A stretch of DNA of 36,755 nt from Actinacidiphila acidipaludis (lineage in GTDB: Bacteria > Actinomycetota > Actinomycetes > Streptomycetales > Streptomycetaceae): the NCBI RefSeq assembly GCF_019890725.1, contig NZ_JAINZZ010000071.1, forward strand, positions 1 to 36,755, given 5' to 3'. Numbering within the stretch: the first letter of the stretch is position 1; each line of letters starts with the position of its first letter. This document shows, piece by piece, positions 1 through 7,898 of this stretch. Both the position numbers and the translations under genes were made by a program. The notes below the pieces were generated by a model. It ran no database searches. It saw only the letters and a list, made by a program, of their open reading frames with translations, and was not told the origin of the DNA.

Positions 1-141
1 CGCCACCTCGCACCCCTGCACTTCCGTACTCCCGTACTCCTGCACCTCTTTGGTGCCCGGTGACCGGGCCGGGGCTGTCCGGGGGCGGGGGTTCGGCCTT
101 GCCCGTAGGTATCTGATGTGGACAGAAAAGGACGTGTGTTG

Positions 142-753
142 ATGACTGCCGTGAACCTCGCGATTGTCTACTACAGCTCGACCGGGACCGTGCACGCGCT
201 CGCGCAGGCCGCCGCCGAGGGTGCGGAGAAGGCCGGTGCGAGTGTGCGGCTGCGCCGGGTGCGTGAGCTCGCGCCGCCCGAGGCGGTCAACTCCAACCCG
301 GCGTGGGCGCAGCACCTGAAGGACACCGCCGGGGTGCAGGAGGCCACGCTGGAGGACCTGTCGTGGGCCGACGCGGTGCTGTTCGGCACGCCGACCCGGT
401 TCGGGAACGTCGCCAGCCAGCTCAAGGCGTTCATCGACACCGCCGGCGGGCTGTGGCAGCAGGGCGGTCTGGCCGGGCGGGTGTTCTCGGCGTTCACCGC
501 CTCCGGCACCCCGCACGGCGGCCAGGAGTCGACGATCCTGGCGCTGAGCAACACCTTCTACCACTGGGGCGGGATCATCGTGCCGCCCGGCTACACCGAC
601 CCCATCCAGTTCCAGACCGGCAACCCCTACGGCACCTCGCACGTGGCCGGCGCGGGCGCGCCCGGCGAGGACGTGCTGGCCGCCGCCCGTCACCAGGCCC
701 GCCGTGTCGTGGACGTCGCGGGCGCCCTGAAGGCCGGCCGCGCCGCCGCCTGA
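142..753 (+). CDS. wrbA: WrbA-type NAD(P)H:quinone oxidoreductase (flavodoxin fold)
   Basis: A 203-residue FMN flavoprotein expected to reduce quinones to hydroquinones by two electrons in the cytoplasm. The FMN phosphate loop is visible at residues 10-18 (YYSSTGTVH), followed by the WrbA signatures GTPTRFGN (about 82-89) and SGTPHGGQE (about 122-130), and YGTSHV towards the C-terminus; the length matches WrbA. ATG at 142 is chosen because AAAAGGA at 126-132 sits 9 nt upstream; in-frame GTG 118 and 136 and TTG 139 are alternatives. It stands alone ahead of a roughly 270-nt spacer. In a cluster likely to make a quinone it could keep a hydroxynaphthoquinone-like intermediate reduced for prenylation or methylation, but this is inference, and a general stress role is also possible. 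Confidence 0.9.
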   Translation: MTAVNLAIVYYSSTGTVHALAQAAAEGAEKAGASVRLRRVRELAPPEAVNSNPAWAQHLKDTAGVQEATLEDLSWADAVLFGTPTRFGNVASQLKAFIDTAGGLWQQGGLAGRVFSAFTASGTPHGGQESTILALSNTFYHWGGIIVPPGYTDPIQFQTGNPYGTSHVAGAGAPGEDVLAAARHQARRVVDVAGALKAGRAAA

Positions 754-1022
754 CCCACCCCCACCCCCACCCCAACCCCAACTCCCACCCCCGACCCCCG
801 CCCGCCCGCCTCCGGTTCCGGTTGTGCCGTGCCAGGCGGGCGGGCGGGGTTGTCGTTGCGGCTGCATCCGGCCGCGCCGGCGCCCCCCCCGGCATCCTCC
901 GGTCGTGACCGTCTGCCCTCTGCCCGGCAGCCGGGCGGGCGGGGCCGCAAAAGGGGGGGTGGCGCCGATCTGTGTGTTGTCCGTCGTTGCGAGCGCTGTG
1001 TGTGAAGGAGCAGGAGGCCCAG
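754..1022. repeat. C-rich spacer with simple repeats
   Basis: The 269-nt spacer between the quinone reductase and the ANL gene opens with degenerate CCCCAC/CCCCAA microsatellite DNA (about 755-800). I see no gene. The last part carries the downstream gene's ribosome binding site, AGGAGG at 1012-1017. No convincing promoter hexamers were found. Confidence 0.5.
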
Positions 1023-2609
1023 ATGACGAGCGCCACGGCCTATCACTCGATACAGAAGCGGGGTCTGCACCTGGGGCTGCTGCCGGCGATGGCCGCGGCG
1101 GTCGACCCGGCCACGCCGATCACCCTCGACCACGACCTGGCGGTGGCCCCGCAGGCGGGCCGGCATCTGACGGCCGCGGGCCTGGCCGATCTGGTGGACG
1201 ATCTGGCGGGGCGGCTGTCCGCGGCCGGGGTCCGCGCCGACGAGCACGTGGTGGTCCACAAGACGCCGGGCGCGGACACGTGGATGCTGGCGTGCGCGTG
1301 CTCGCGGATCGGCGCGGTGCCGGTGATGCTCTCACCGGGCCTGGACGCGGCGACGGTGGGCGCGCTGATGGAGCGGCTGCACCGCCCGCACCTGCTGACC
1401 GACGAGCACAAACTCGACGTGCTGGCGCAGGTCCCGGTCGCCGACCTGGCCCGGCGGGTGATCATCGTGGCGGGCTCGCGGCCCGGCGCGGTGTCGCTGG
1501 CGGACCTGGCCGGCTCACCGCGGGTGGCGCCGGTGACCCGGCCGATCGACGAGGCCGCGGTGATCACCCACACCTCCGGCACCACGGGCCTGCCCAAACT
1601 GGTCGTGCACACCCCCCGCACCCAGGGCCTGCGGCTCAAACCGCAGTGGCGGCTGCTGTCGCTGATGCGCCGCAAGGAGACGGTGGCCATCCACATCTCC
1701 TTCGTCCACTCGCGGATGGTCGCCGCGATGGCGCTGGCCCTGGTCAAGGGCCTGCCGGTGCTGCTGATGAACGACGGCGACCCGCAGGCGGCCGCCGAGA
1801 TGTTCCTCACCCACCGGCCGGGACTGATCGAGGCGCTGCCGAACTCGCTGATGGACTGGCAGGTGCTGTGCGAGGACCCGCGCCGGCCGTTCGCGTCGGT
1901 GAAGTACTTCTCCTCCACCTTCGACGCCATCCACCCCGGCACGATGAGCGCCCTGCTGAAGTCCTCCTCCCGGCGCGGCGCACTGTTCTTCCAGATCTAC
2001 GGGCAGAGCGAGGTCGGCCCGGCCGTCGGCCGCGCCTACCTGCGCTCCTCGGCGCACAAGGCCAACGGCCGCTGCGTGGGCTGGCGGATGCCGCTGGGCT
2101 CGGCCCGGGTGCGGGTGGTCACCAAGGACGGCAGGCGCCCCGGCCCGCGCAACCCCGGCGCGATCCAGGTGGCCTGGCCGGGCCTGGCCAAGACCTACTT
2201 CGCCGAACAGGACCGCTACGACGCCAACCGCGACGGCCGGTGGTGGGACACCGGCGACATCGGCTACTTCACCCGGTGGGGCTGCCTGCACATGCTCGAC
2301 CGGGACGTCGACCGCATCCCGGGCGTGCACAGCTCCCTGGAGATCGAGGACCAGGTCCTGGCCCGGCTGCCCGAACTGACCGAACTGGCCGTCGTCCAGG
2401 GCCCGGCCGGGCAGGCCGTCCCGGTGGTGTGCACCAAGAACGACGCACCCCTGGACCTTCAGCGGTGGCGGGCCGCCGCCGCGGCCTGGCCGCAACTGGC
2501 CGACCCGGTCCAGATCCCGCACGCCGAACTGCCGCGCACCGCCACCTTGAAGGTGCAGCGCCTGGCCCTGGCCGACCGCCTCAAGCAGCAGCTCACCGAC
2601 GGAACCTGA
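1023..2609 (+). CDS. ANL-superfamily adenylating enzyme (acyl-CoA synthetase-like; candidate CreM-type diazotase)
   Basis: A 528-residue class I adenylate-forming enzyme. Core motifs are intact: the A3 P-loop THTSGTTGLPK (182-192), A5 YGQSE (326-330), A7 DTGD (409-412), the A8 hinge RDVDRIPG, and A10 with the catalytic lysine in TLKVQR (K510). It should activate a substrate with ATP to an AMP adduct. No carrier-protein domain is fused and none is encoded in the window. ATG at 1023 has AGGAGG 5 nt upstream. Relatives include acyl- and aryl-CoA ligases, but CreM of cremeomycin biosynthesis is an ANL protein that uses ATP and nitrous acid to diazotise an aromatic amine. Because a CreE/CreD-like pair lies at 19.2-22.6 kb, a diazotase role is a real possibility. 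Membership of the superfamily is certain; the substrate is inference. Confidence 0.9.
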   Translation: MTSATAYHSIQKRGLHLGLLPAMAAAVDPATPITLDHDLAVAPQAGRHLTAAGLADLVDDLAGRLSAAGVRADEHVVVHKTPGADTWMLACACSRIGAVPVMLSPGLDAATVGALMERLHRPHLLTDEHKLDVLAQVPVADLARRVIIVAGSRPGAVSLADLAGSPRVAPVTRPIDEAAVITHTSGTTGLPKLVVHTPRTQGLRLKPQWRLLSLMRRKETVAIHISFVHSRMVAAMALALVKGLPVLLMNDGDPQAAAEMFLTHRPGLIEALPNSLMDWQVLCEDPRRPFASVKYFSSTFDAIHPGTMSALLKSSSRRGALFFQIYGQSEVGPAVGRAYLRSSAHKANGRCVGWRMPLGSARVRVVTKDGRRPGPRNPGAIQVAWPGLAKTYFAEQDRYDANRDGRWWDTGDIGYFTRWGCLHMLDRDVDRIPGVHSSLEIEDQVLARLPELTELAVVQGPAGQAVPVVCTKNDAPLDLQRWRAAAAAWPQLADPVQIPHAELPRTATLKVQRLALADRLKQQLTDGT

Positions 2610-2850
2610 CCCCTCCCGCACAACCGCCCGCCCCCGCACCGCCCCCACCCGCCCCCGCCCGCCCCGCTACCCGCCGCACCTTCGCGGCCCCGGGCCCGGG
2701 GGTGGGGGGTGGACCGCCCCACCCCGCCCTTCAGCGGCGGTGGCGGTGGGGCACCCCCGTCCCCGTCCCCGTGCCCGTCCCCGTCATCGGGGGCCGCGCC
2801 CGTCTGCCGTGTCGTCTGTCGCCGTGTCGTCCTTTTCCGGATGGAGTGTC
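2610..2850. repeat. GC-rich spacer with CCCGTC-type repeats before metK
   Basis: The 241-nt spacer holds no gene. It contains a short run of CCCCGT/CCCGTC-like units (about 2757-2785) and a G-run with facing C-runs at about 2688-2730 that could fold after the ANL gene. The metK ribosome binding site is GGATGGAG at 2839-2846. Confidence 0.45.
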
Positions 2851-4065
2851 ATGTCCCGCAGTCTGTTCACTTCCGAGTCCGTGACCGAGGGCCACCCGGA
2901 CAAGATCGCGGACCAGATCAGCGACGCGATCCTGGACGCGTTGCTGCGTGCCGATCCCGCCTCCCGGGTCGCGGTGGAGACGCTGATCACCACCGGGCAG
3001 GTCCACATCGCCGGTGAGGTGACCACCACCGCGTACGCCGACATCGCCGAGCTGGTGCGTTCCACGATCCTGGACATCGGCTACGACTCCTCGGCCAAGG
3101 GGTTCGACGGTGCCTCGTGCGGGGTGTCGGTGTCGATCGGGGCGCAGTCCCCGGACATCGCGCAGGGGGTGGCGGCGGCCTGGGAGAGCCGGGTCGGCGG
3201 GTCGCCGGGCGACGAGCTGAGCCGGCAGGGCGCGGGCGATCAGGGGCTGATGTTCGGGTACGCCACCGACGAGACACCCAACTTGATGCCGCTGCCGATC
3301 GAGCTGGCGCACCGGCTGTCGCGGCGGCTGACCGCGGTCCGCAAGGACGGCACCGTCCCCTACCTGCGCCCGGACGGCAAGACGCAGGTGACCGTCGAGT
3401 ACGTGCAGGGCCGCCCGGTGCGGCTGGACACCGTGGTGGTCTCCTCCCAGCACGCCGCCGACATCGACCTCGATGCCCTGCTGACCCCCGACATCCGCGA
3501 GCACGTGGTGGAGCAGGTGCTGTCCCAGCTCGCCCGGGACGGCATCAAGCTGGACACCGACGGCTACCGGCTGCTGGTCAACCCCACCGGCCGGTTCGAG
3601 GTCGGCGGGCCGATGGGCGACGCGGGCCTGACCGGCCGCAAGATCATCATCGACACGTACGGGGGGATGGCCCGGCACGGCGGCGGCGCGTTCTCCGGCA
3701 AGGACCCCTCCAAGGTCGACCGGTCGGCCGCCTACGCGATGCGCTGGGTCGCCAAGAACGTCGTCGCCGCGGGGCTGGCCGCCCGCTGCGAGGTGCAGGT
3801 CGCCTACGCGATCGGCAAGGCCGAACCGGTGGGCCTGTTCGTGGAGACCTTCGGGACGGCCACCGTGCCCGACCAGCGGATCGTGGCCGCCATCACGCAG
3901 GTCTTCGACCTGCGGCCGGCCGCGATCATCCGCGACCTGGACCTGCTGCGGCCGATCTACGCCGCGACCGCCGCCTACGGCCACTTCGGGCGGGAACTGC
4001 CCGAGTTCACCTGGGAGAACACCGACCGCGCCGCGGCGCTGCGCGCCGCCGCCGACGCCACCTGA
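2851..4065 (+). CDS. metK: S-adenosylmethionine synthetase
   Basis: A 404-residue cytosolic enzyme making S-adenosylmethionine from methionine and ATP. All classic motifs are present: VTEGHPDK at 11-18 (triphosphate-binding His), GAGDQG near 128, and the P-loop-like GGGAFSGKDPSKVDR near 277, with family-typical length. ATG 2851 (MSRSLFTSES) has GGATGGAG 4 nt upstream; the open frame runs further up but has no better start. It is followed 50 nt later by a PfkB kinase and then metF, which together look like a dedicated methyl-supply unit. A second metK inside a secondary-metabolite cluster usually raises the SAM supply for tailoring methyltransferases, such as the one at 6605. The family assignment is essentially certain; the cluster-dedicated role is inference. 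Confidence 0.98.
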   Translation: MSRSLFTSESVTEGHPDKIADQISDAILDALLRADPASRVAVETLITTGQVHIAGEVTTTAYADIAELVRSTILDIGYDSSAKGFDGASCGVSVSIGAQSPDIAQGVAAAWESRVGGSPGDELSRQGAGDQGLMFGYATDETPNLMPLPIELAHRLSRRLTAVRKDGTVPYLRPDGKTQVTVEYVQGRPVRLDTVVVSSQHAADIDLDALLTPDIREHVVEQVLSQLARDGIKLDTDGYRLLVNPTGRFEVGGPMGDAGLTGRKIIIDTYGGMARHGGGAFSGKDPSKVDRSAAYAMRWVAKNVVAAGLAARCEVQVAYAIGKAEPVGLFVETFGTATVPDQRIVAAITQVFDLRPAAIIRDLDLLRPIYAATAAYGHFGRELPEFTWENTDRAAALRAAADAT

Positions 4066-4115
4066 CCCCCCCACCGGCCGCCGGCCGTTGTCGTTCGCCT
4101 GGCTGAGGAGCGTGT

Positions 4116-5102
4116 GTGGTGCGTATCGCGGTGACCGGATCGATCGCCACCGATCATCTGATGGTCTTTCCCGGACGGTTCGCCGAGCAGCTGATCCCCG
4201 GGCAGCTGGAACGGGTGTCGCTGTCGTTCCTGGCCGACACCCTGCAGGTGCGGCGCGGCGGGGTCGGCGCGAACATCGCGTTCGGCCTGGGCCGGCTGGG
4301 CCTGCGGCCGCTGCTGGTGGGCGCGGCCGGCACGGACTTCGCCGAGTACGGGCAGTGGCTGCGGGCCGCCGGGGTGGACACGGGCGGGGTGCGGATCTCG
4401 GCGGCAGCCCACACCGCCCGGTTCGTGTGCACCACCGACGCCGACCAGAACCAGATCGCCACCTTCTACGCCGGGGCGATGGCCGAGGCCCCGGCGATCG
4501 ACCTGGCCGAACTGGCCTCCCGGGCCGGGGGACTGGGCCTGGTCCTCATCGGCGCCGACGACCCGGCGGCGATGGCGCGGCACACCGCCACTGCCCACCG
4601 CCTGGGGGTGCCGGTGGCCGCCGACCCCTCCCAGCAGCTGGCCCGCCTGGAAGGCGAGCAGGCCCGCGCGCTGATCGACGGCGCGGCGTGGCTGTTCACC
4701 AACGCCTACGAGGCCGCGCTGATCTGCCGGCGCACCGGCTGGAGCCGGCCGCAGATCCTGGCCCGGGTCGGCACCTGGATCACCACGCTGGGCGCCGACG
4801 GCGTCGACATCGCCACCCGCGGCCGCCCGGTGCTGCACGTGCCCGCGGTGCCGGCCGGCGCGATCAGCGACCCCACCGGCGCCGGAGACGCCTTCCGCGC
4901 CGGGTTCCTGGCCGGCGTCGCCTGGCGCTGGCCGCTGGAACAAGCCGCCCGCCTGGGCTGCGCGATGGCCACCACCGTGCTGGAATCGGCGGGCACCCAG
5001 GAGTACAAGCTCCTCGCCTCCGACCTCCTGGCCCGCCTGGCCGCCGCCTACGGAACGGCCGCGGCCGCCGCCGCCGAGGACCGGCTGGCGGCCGCCTCAT
5101 GA
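4116..5102 (+). CDS. PfkB-family carbohydrate/nucleoside kinase, adenosine kinase-like
   Basis: A 328-residue ribokinase-superfamily protein. The N-terminal substrate region has the RRGGVGANIAFGLGRLG glycine motif, and DPTGAGDAFRAGF near 252-264 carries the anion-hole and catalytic Asp signature. The arrangement resembles actinobacterial adenosine kinase, which phosphorylates adenosine to AMP. It lies between metK and metF, so removal of the adenosine released when S-adenosylhomocysteine is hydrolysed is the most sensible role, although no SAH hydrolase is encoded here. The start is GTG 4116 with GAGGAG at 4105-4110; the next codon is also GTG and could be used instead. Other PfkB substrates such as sugars cannot be excluded from sequence alone. 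Confidence 0.87.
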   Translation: MVRIAVTGSIATDHLMVFPGRFAEQLIPGQLERVSLSFLADTLQVRRGGVGANIAFGLGRLGLRPLLVGAAGTDFAEYGQWLRAAGVDTGGVRISAAAHTARFVCTTDADQNQIATFYAGAMAEAPAIDLAELASRAGGLGLVLIGADDPAAMARHTATAHRLGVPVAADPSQQLARLEGEQARALIDGAAWLFTNAYEAALICRRTGWSRPQILARVGTWITTLGADGVDIATRGRPVLHVPAVPAGAISDPTGAGDAFRAGFLAGVAWRWPLEQAARLGCAMATTVLESAGTQEYKLLASDLLARLAAAYGTAAAAAAEDRLAAAS

Positions 5103-5148
5103 CCCCCCGCACGCCCACCGGCCCCACGGCGGCGGCGGGATCGCCGGG

Positions 5149-6030
5149 GTGCGGGGGCCGGCGGTGACCACGTTCTCCTTCGAGTTCTATCCGCCGGCCA
5201 CGCCGGCCGGCCGGCGCGGGCTGTGGGCGGCGATCCGCCGGATCGAGCCGTGGCGCCCGGACTTCATCTCCGTCACCTACGGCGCCGGCGGCACCTCCCG
5301 TGACCGCACCGTGGAGCTGACCCGCGCGGTCGCCGCACACACCACGCTGCGTCCGGTCGCGCACCTGACCGCGGTCGGCCACTCGGTGGCCGAACTGCGG
5401 CAGACCGTCGGGGCGCTGGCCGACGCGGGGATCCGTGACGTGCTGGCGCTGCGCGGTGACCCTCCGGGCGACCCGCGCGGGCCCTGGTGCCCGCACCCGC
5501 AGGGCCTGACCTACGCCTGCCAGCTGGTGGAACTGCTGCGCTCGCTCGGCCGGTTCCGGATCGGGGTCGCGGCGTTCCCCGAGATGCACCCGCGCTCACC
5601 GGACTTCGACAGCGACATCCGGCACTTCGTGGCCAAGTGCAACGCCGGCGCGCACTACGCGATCACGCAGATGTTCTTCCACGTGGAGGACTACCTGCGG
5701 CTGCGGGACCGGGCCGAGGCGGCCGGCTGCCGCATCCCGATCATCCCGGAGATCATGCCGGCCACCGACCACCGGCAGATCGCCCGGTTCGCGCAGCTGT
5801 CCAGCGCCGCGTTCCCCGACGGCCTCGCGAATCGCCTATACGCCGCACGCCACGACCGCGCGGACAGCCACGCCATCGGCGTGGAGTACGCCACCGCCAT
5901 GGCGGCGCGGCTGCTGGCCGAGGGCGCACCGGGCCTGCACTACATCACCTTGAACAACTCCACCGCGGCCCTGGACATCCACACGGCCGTGACCGCCCCA
6001 CCCGCCCCGCGCGCGACCGGCGCCGCCTGA
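5149..6030 (+). CDS. metF: 5,10-methylenetetrahydrofolate reductase
   Basis: A 293-residue FAD TIM-barrel enzyme that reduces methylene-THF to methyl-THF, the methyl donor for methionine regeneration. The family hallmarks FSFEFYPP near the N-terminus, SVTYGAGG, LALRGDPP, TQMFF, IPEIMP and the C-terminal YITLNNSTAALDI are all visible. The length fits bacterial MetF. The start is uncertain: GTG 5149 or GTG 5164 (VTTFSFEF), neither with a strong Shine-Dalgarno; the shorter version matches family starts better. It follows the PfkB gene after 46 nt. Together with metK it supplies methyl groups, but methionine synthase is not in the window and must come from elsewhere in the genome. Confidence 0.95.
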   Translation: MRGPAVTTFSFEFYPPATPAGRRGLWAAIRRIEPWRPDFISVTYGAGGTSRDRTVELTRAVAAHTTLRPVAHLTAVGHSVAELRQTVGALADAGIRDVLALRGDPPGDPRGPWCPHPQGLTYACQLVELLRSLGRFRIGVAAFPEMHPRSPDFDSDIRHFVAKCNAGAHYAITQMFFHVEDYLRLRDRAEAAGCRIPIIPEIMPATDHRQIARFAQLSSAAFPDGLANRLYAARHDRADSHAIGVEYATAMAARLLAEGAPGLHYITLNNSTAALDIHTAVTAPPAPRATGAA

Positions 6031-6092
6031 CCCCGTCCCCCCGCGGGCCGGCCGGCGGCACGGCCGGCGCGCCCGACCCGCAGGAGGACCAG

Positions 6093-6221
6093 GTGCCCGA
6101 CGGTGACGAAGACAGCGACCTGCGCCGCAGCCGCGAACGCTACCCCGCGCCGCCGCTGGGCCTGGCCGGCTGCGAGGACGACGAGACGGCCGAACCCAAC
6201 GTCGTACGCGGCATCGACTGA
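6093..6221 (+). CDS. Small acidic protein of unknown function
   Basis: A 42-residue ORF starting with GTG 6093, with a consensus AGGAGG (6082-6087) 5 nt upstream, and ending in TGATG so that its stop overlaps the next gene's ATG by one base. The product is rich in Asp, Glu and Arg, with a PAPPLGL stretch and a single Cys, and has no signal peptide or membrane segment. I do not recognise the family. The strong RBS and the translational coupling suggest a real gene. A leader peptide that sets translation of the downstream ORF, or a small partner protein, are both possible. Confidence 0.6.
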   Translation: MPDGDEDSDLRRSRERYPAPPLGLAGCEDDETAEPNVVRGID

Positions 6222-6547
6222 TGACCGCGCCCGAGCGACCCCGGGCCGGCCGGGTACGGCGGGCGCTGGCGGCGCTGGGCCGCTGCCTGTCGGCGTTCGG
6301 CGCGATGCACATCGCCCTCACCGACCCGCACCCGCACCCCGGCGGCGTGCCCGGCCCGGACACCCCGCCCGGCAGCGCAGTGTCGCCGGGACTGAGCGCC
6401 GCGGCGGCGGCCGCCGCCGCGGGCGGCCCGCCGCCGGCGCACCCCGAGCGGCTGTGCGCGCACCGGCCGCTGACCGAGCAGGAACTGCTGCTGGCCCGGC
6501 AACTGTGGCCGGCCTCCTACCCCCGGCGCCGCGGCCGCGGCCGCTGA
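6221..6547 (+). CDS. Small hypothetical protein, DUF6059-like
   Basis: A 108-residue protein with a basic, amphipathic N-terminal stretch (RRALAALGRCLSAFGAMHIAL), a low-complexity Pro/Ala middle, and a C-terminal segment LTEQELLLARQLWP preceded by HPERLCAH. That pattern resembles the Streptomyces DUF6059 family as I remember it, often found as a small ORF in natural-product clusters; no function is known to me. The N-terminal segment might associate with a membrane but is not a clear transmembrane helix. It starts at ATG 6221, overlapping the preceding stop by one base, and ends 57 nt before the methyltransferase. Confidence 0.65.
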   Translation: MTAPERPRAGRVRRALAALGRCLSAFGAMHIALTDPHPHPGGVPGPDTPPGSAVSPGLSAAAAAAAAGGPPPAHPERLCAHRPLTEQELLLARQLWPASYPRRRGRGR

Positions 6548-6604
6548 ACGGCACCGGACCACCTCCCGCTTCGGCCCCCTTTTCACGAGGAGAAAGAGTC
6601 GGCC

Positions 6605-7675
6605 ATGACGCCACACGCCACCCTCGCGCGGTTCCGCGACTACCTGGTGGGGCCCTCACGGTTCATGACGCTGCTGTCCTGCTTCGAACTGGGACTGATC
6701 GACGCGCTGCGCGGCGGCCGGGCCCTGAGCGCCGCGCAGCTGGGCACCGTCGCCGGCGCCCGGCCCGACGCCGTCGAGCAACTGCTGCTGCTGATGGTCA
6801 AGGAAGGCTTCATCGCCCACGACGAGCAGGCCGGCACCTACCGCCTGGCCGGCCTGGCCGGCGTCAGCGACGAGGACCTGGACGCGGTCCTGGCCGACCT
6901 GGCCATGATCAAGGCGGTGACGCTGCGGCAGCTGTACTACCTCACCGAGTCGGTGCGCACCGGCACCCCGGCGGGCCTGAAAGAGCTCTACGGCGTCGAC
7001 GGCGACCTGTACGCGGCCCTGGCCGACCTGCCGGAACTGCGCGAGCCGTGGGCGAAGCTGATGAACACCGTCACCGCGCACGTCGACCCGTGGTTCTTCG
7101 CCACCATCGACATCCCCGCCGGATCGCAGGTCCTGGACCTGGCCGGGAACACCGGCCTGGGCGCCATCCACACCTGGCGCATGAAACAGTCCCCGGGCCT
7201 GCACGTCACCAATTTCGACCTGCCGGAGAAGGAAACCGAAAGCCTCGCCAATTTCCGCGCCCACGGCGTCGAGGACCACTGCTCGTTCATCGGCGGTGAC
7301 GTCTTCGAGGAAGTCCCCGGCGGCCACGACGTGATCCTCATCAAGCATTTCCTGCCGATGTTCGACAAGAGCGACGTGCTGCGGATCCTGAAAGCCGTCC
7401 ACGACGCGCTGCCGGCCGGCGGAACCGTCCACGCCCTGGTCCCGGTCTTCCCCGAGAACCTCGCCGACACCGAGAACTACACCGTCGACTTCTACCCCAG
7501 CTTCTTCATCGGCTGCGCCATGGGGCAAGGCGGCCCGCAGAAACTGTCCACCTGGGCCGAATGGTTCACCGCCTGCGGCTTCACCGTCACCCAGGCCGTC
7601 ACCCACGACCCGGCCGAACTGCCCGCGCACGCCCTGACCGTCGAAGCGGTCCTGTCCGCGGTCAAAAACCCCTGA
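6605..7675 (+). CDS. Class I SAM-dependent methyltransferase (PhzM/plant O-methyltransferase-like fold)
   Basis: A 356-residue methyltransferase with an N-terminal winged-helix dimerisation domain (about 10-85) and a C-terminal Rossmann domain. Motif I is present but unusual, LDLAGNTG (about 177-184) instead of a GGGxG-type loop. The post-II region has GGDVFEEVPGGHDVILIKHFL, and the C-terminus has STWAEWFTACGFTV, typical of the family. The place normally held by the catalytic His-Asp of plant-type O-methyltransferases reads KHFLPMFD (247-254), so the general base is missing, as in PhzM. It may therefore methylate an already acidic phenol, an amine or an aromatic carbon. The RBS is GAGGAGAAAG at 6587-6596. 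It sits just upstream of the prenyltransferase, so the two probably act on the same scaffold. The substrate is unknown. Confidence 0.9.
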   Translation: MTPHATLARFRDYLVGPSRFMTLLSCFELGLIDALRGGRALSAAQLGTVAGARPDAVEQLLLLMVKEGFIAHDEQAGTYRLAGLAGVSDEDLDAVLADLAMIKAVTLRQLYYLTESVRTGTPAGLKELYGVDGDLYAALADLPELREPWAKLMNTVTAHVDPWFFATIDIPAGSQVLDLAGNTGLGAIHTWRMKQSPGLHVTNFDLPEKETESLANFRAHGVEDHCSFIGGDVFEEVPGGHDVILIKHFLPMFDKSDVLRILKAVHDALPAGGTVHALVPVFPENLADTENYTVDFYPSFFIGCAMGQGGPQKLSTWAEWFTACGFTVTQAVTHDPAELPAHALTVEAVLSAVKNP

Positions 7676-7744
7676 CCGGCCCGGGCCGCCCGCAGCCACG
7701 GGCGGCTCCAGCCGCTCTCCAGCCGGCCTCCAGCAGCAACTCAA

Positions 7745-7762
7745 CCGCCGCGCGGGCGGCGG
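7745..7762. terminator. GC hairpin after the methyltransferase gene
   Basis: A perfect 7-bp stem, CCGCCGC (7745-7751) and GCGGCGG (7756-7762), with a 4-nt loop lies 70 nt after the methyltransferase stop and 137 nt before the prenyltransferase start. There is no U-tract, which is common for actinomycete terminators. It could equally be chance in such GC-rich DNA. Confidence 0.35.
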
Positions 7763-7898
7763 TGATACGGTCGCGGTGCTCCTTTCCGGTGCGCCCACGG
7801 CCGAACGCCCGACGTATTCATCGGCAGCCCCATTCCGTTCTTCTTGCGGCGCCGCGGTACCTCGTCTTGTTCCGACACCAAGCGAACCGGGAGGAATA

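Noticed and set aside
2731..4074. Long open frames antisense to metK and to most other genes
   Set aside because: Mirror-image frames caused by high GC at third codon positions; products are Gly/Arg/Val-rich and match no family, while the sense strand encodes clear enzymes.
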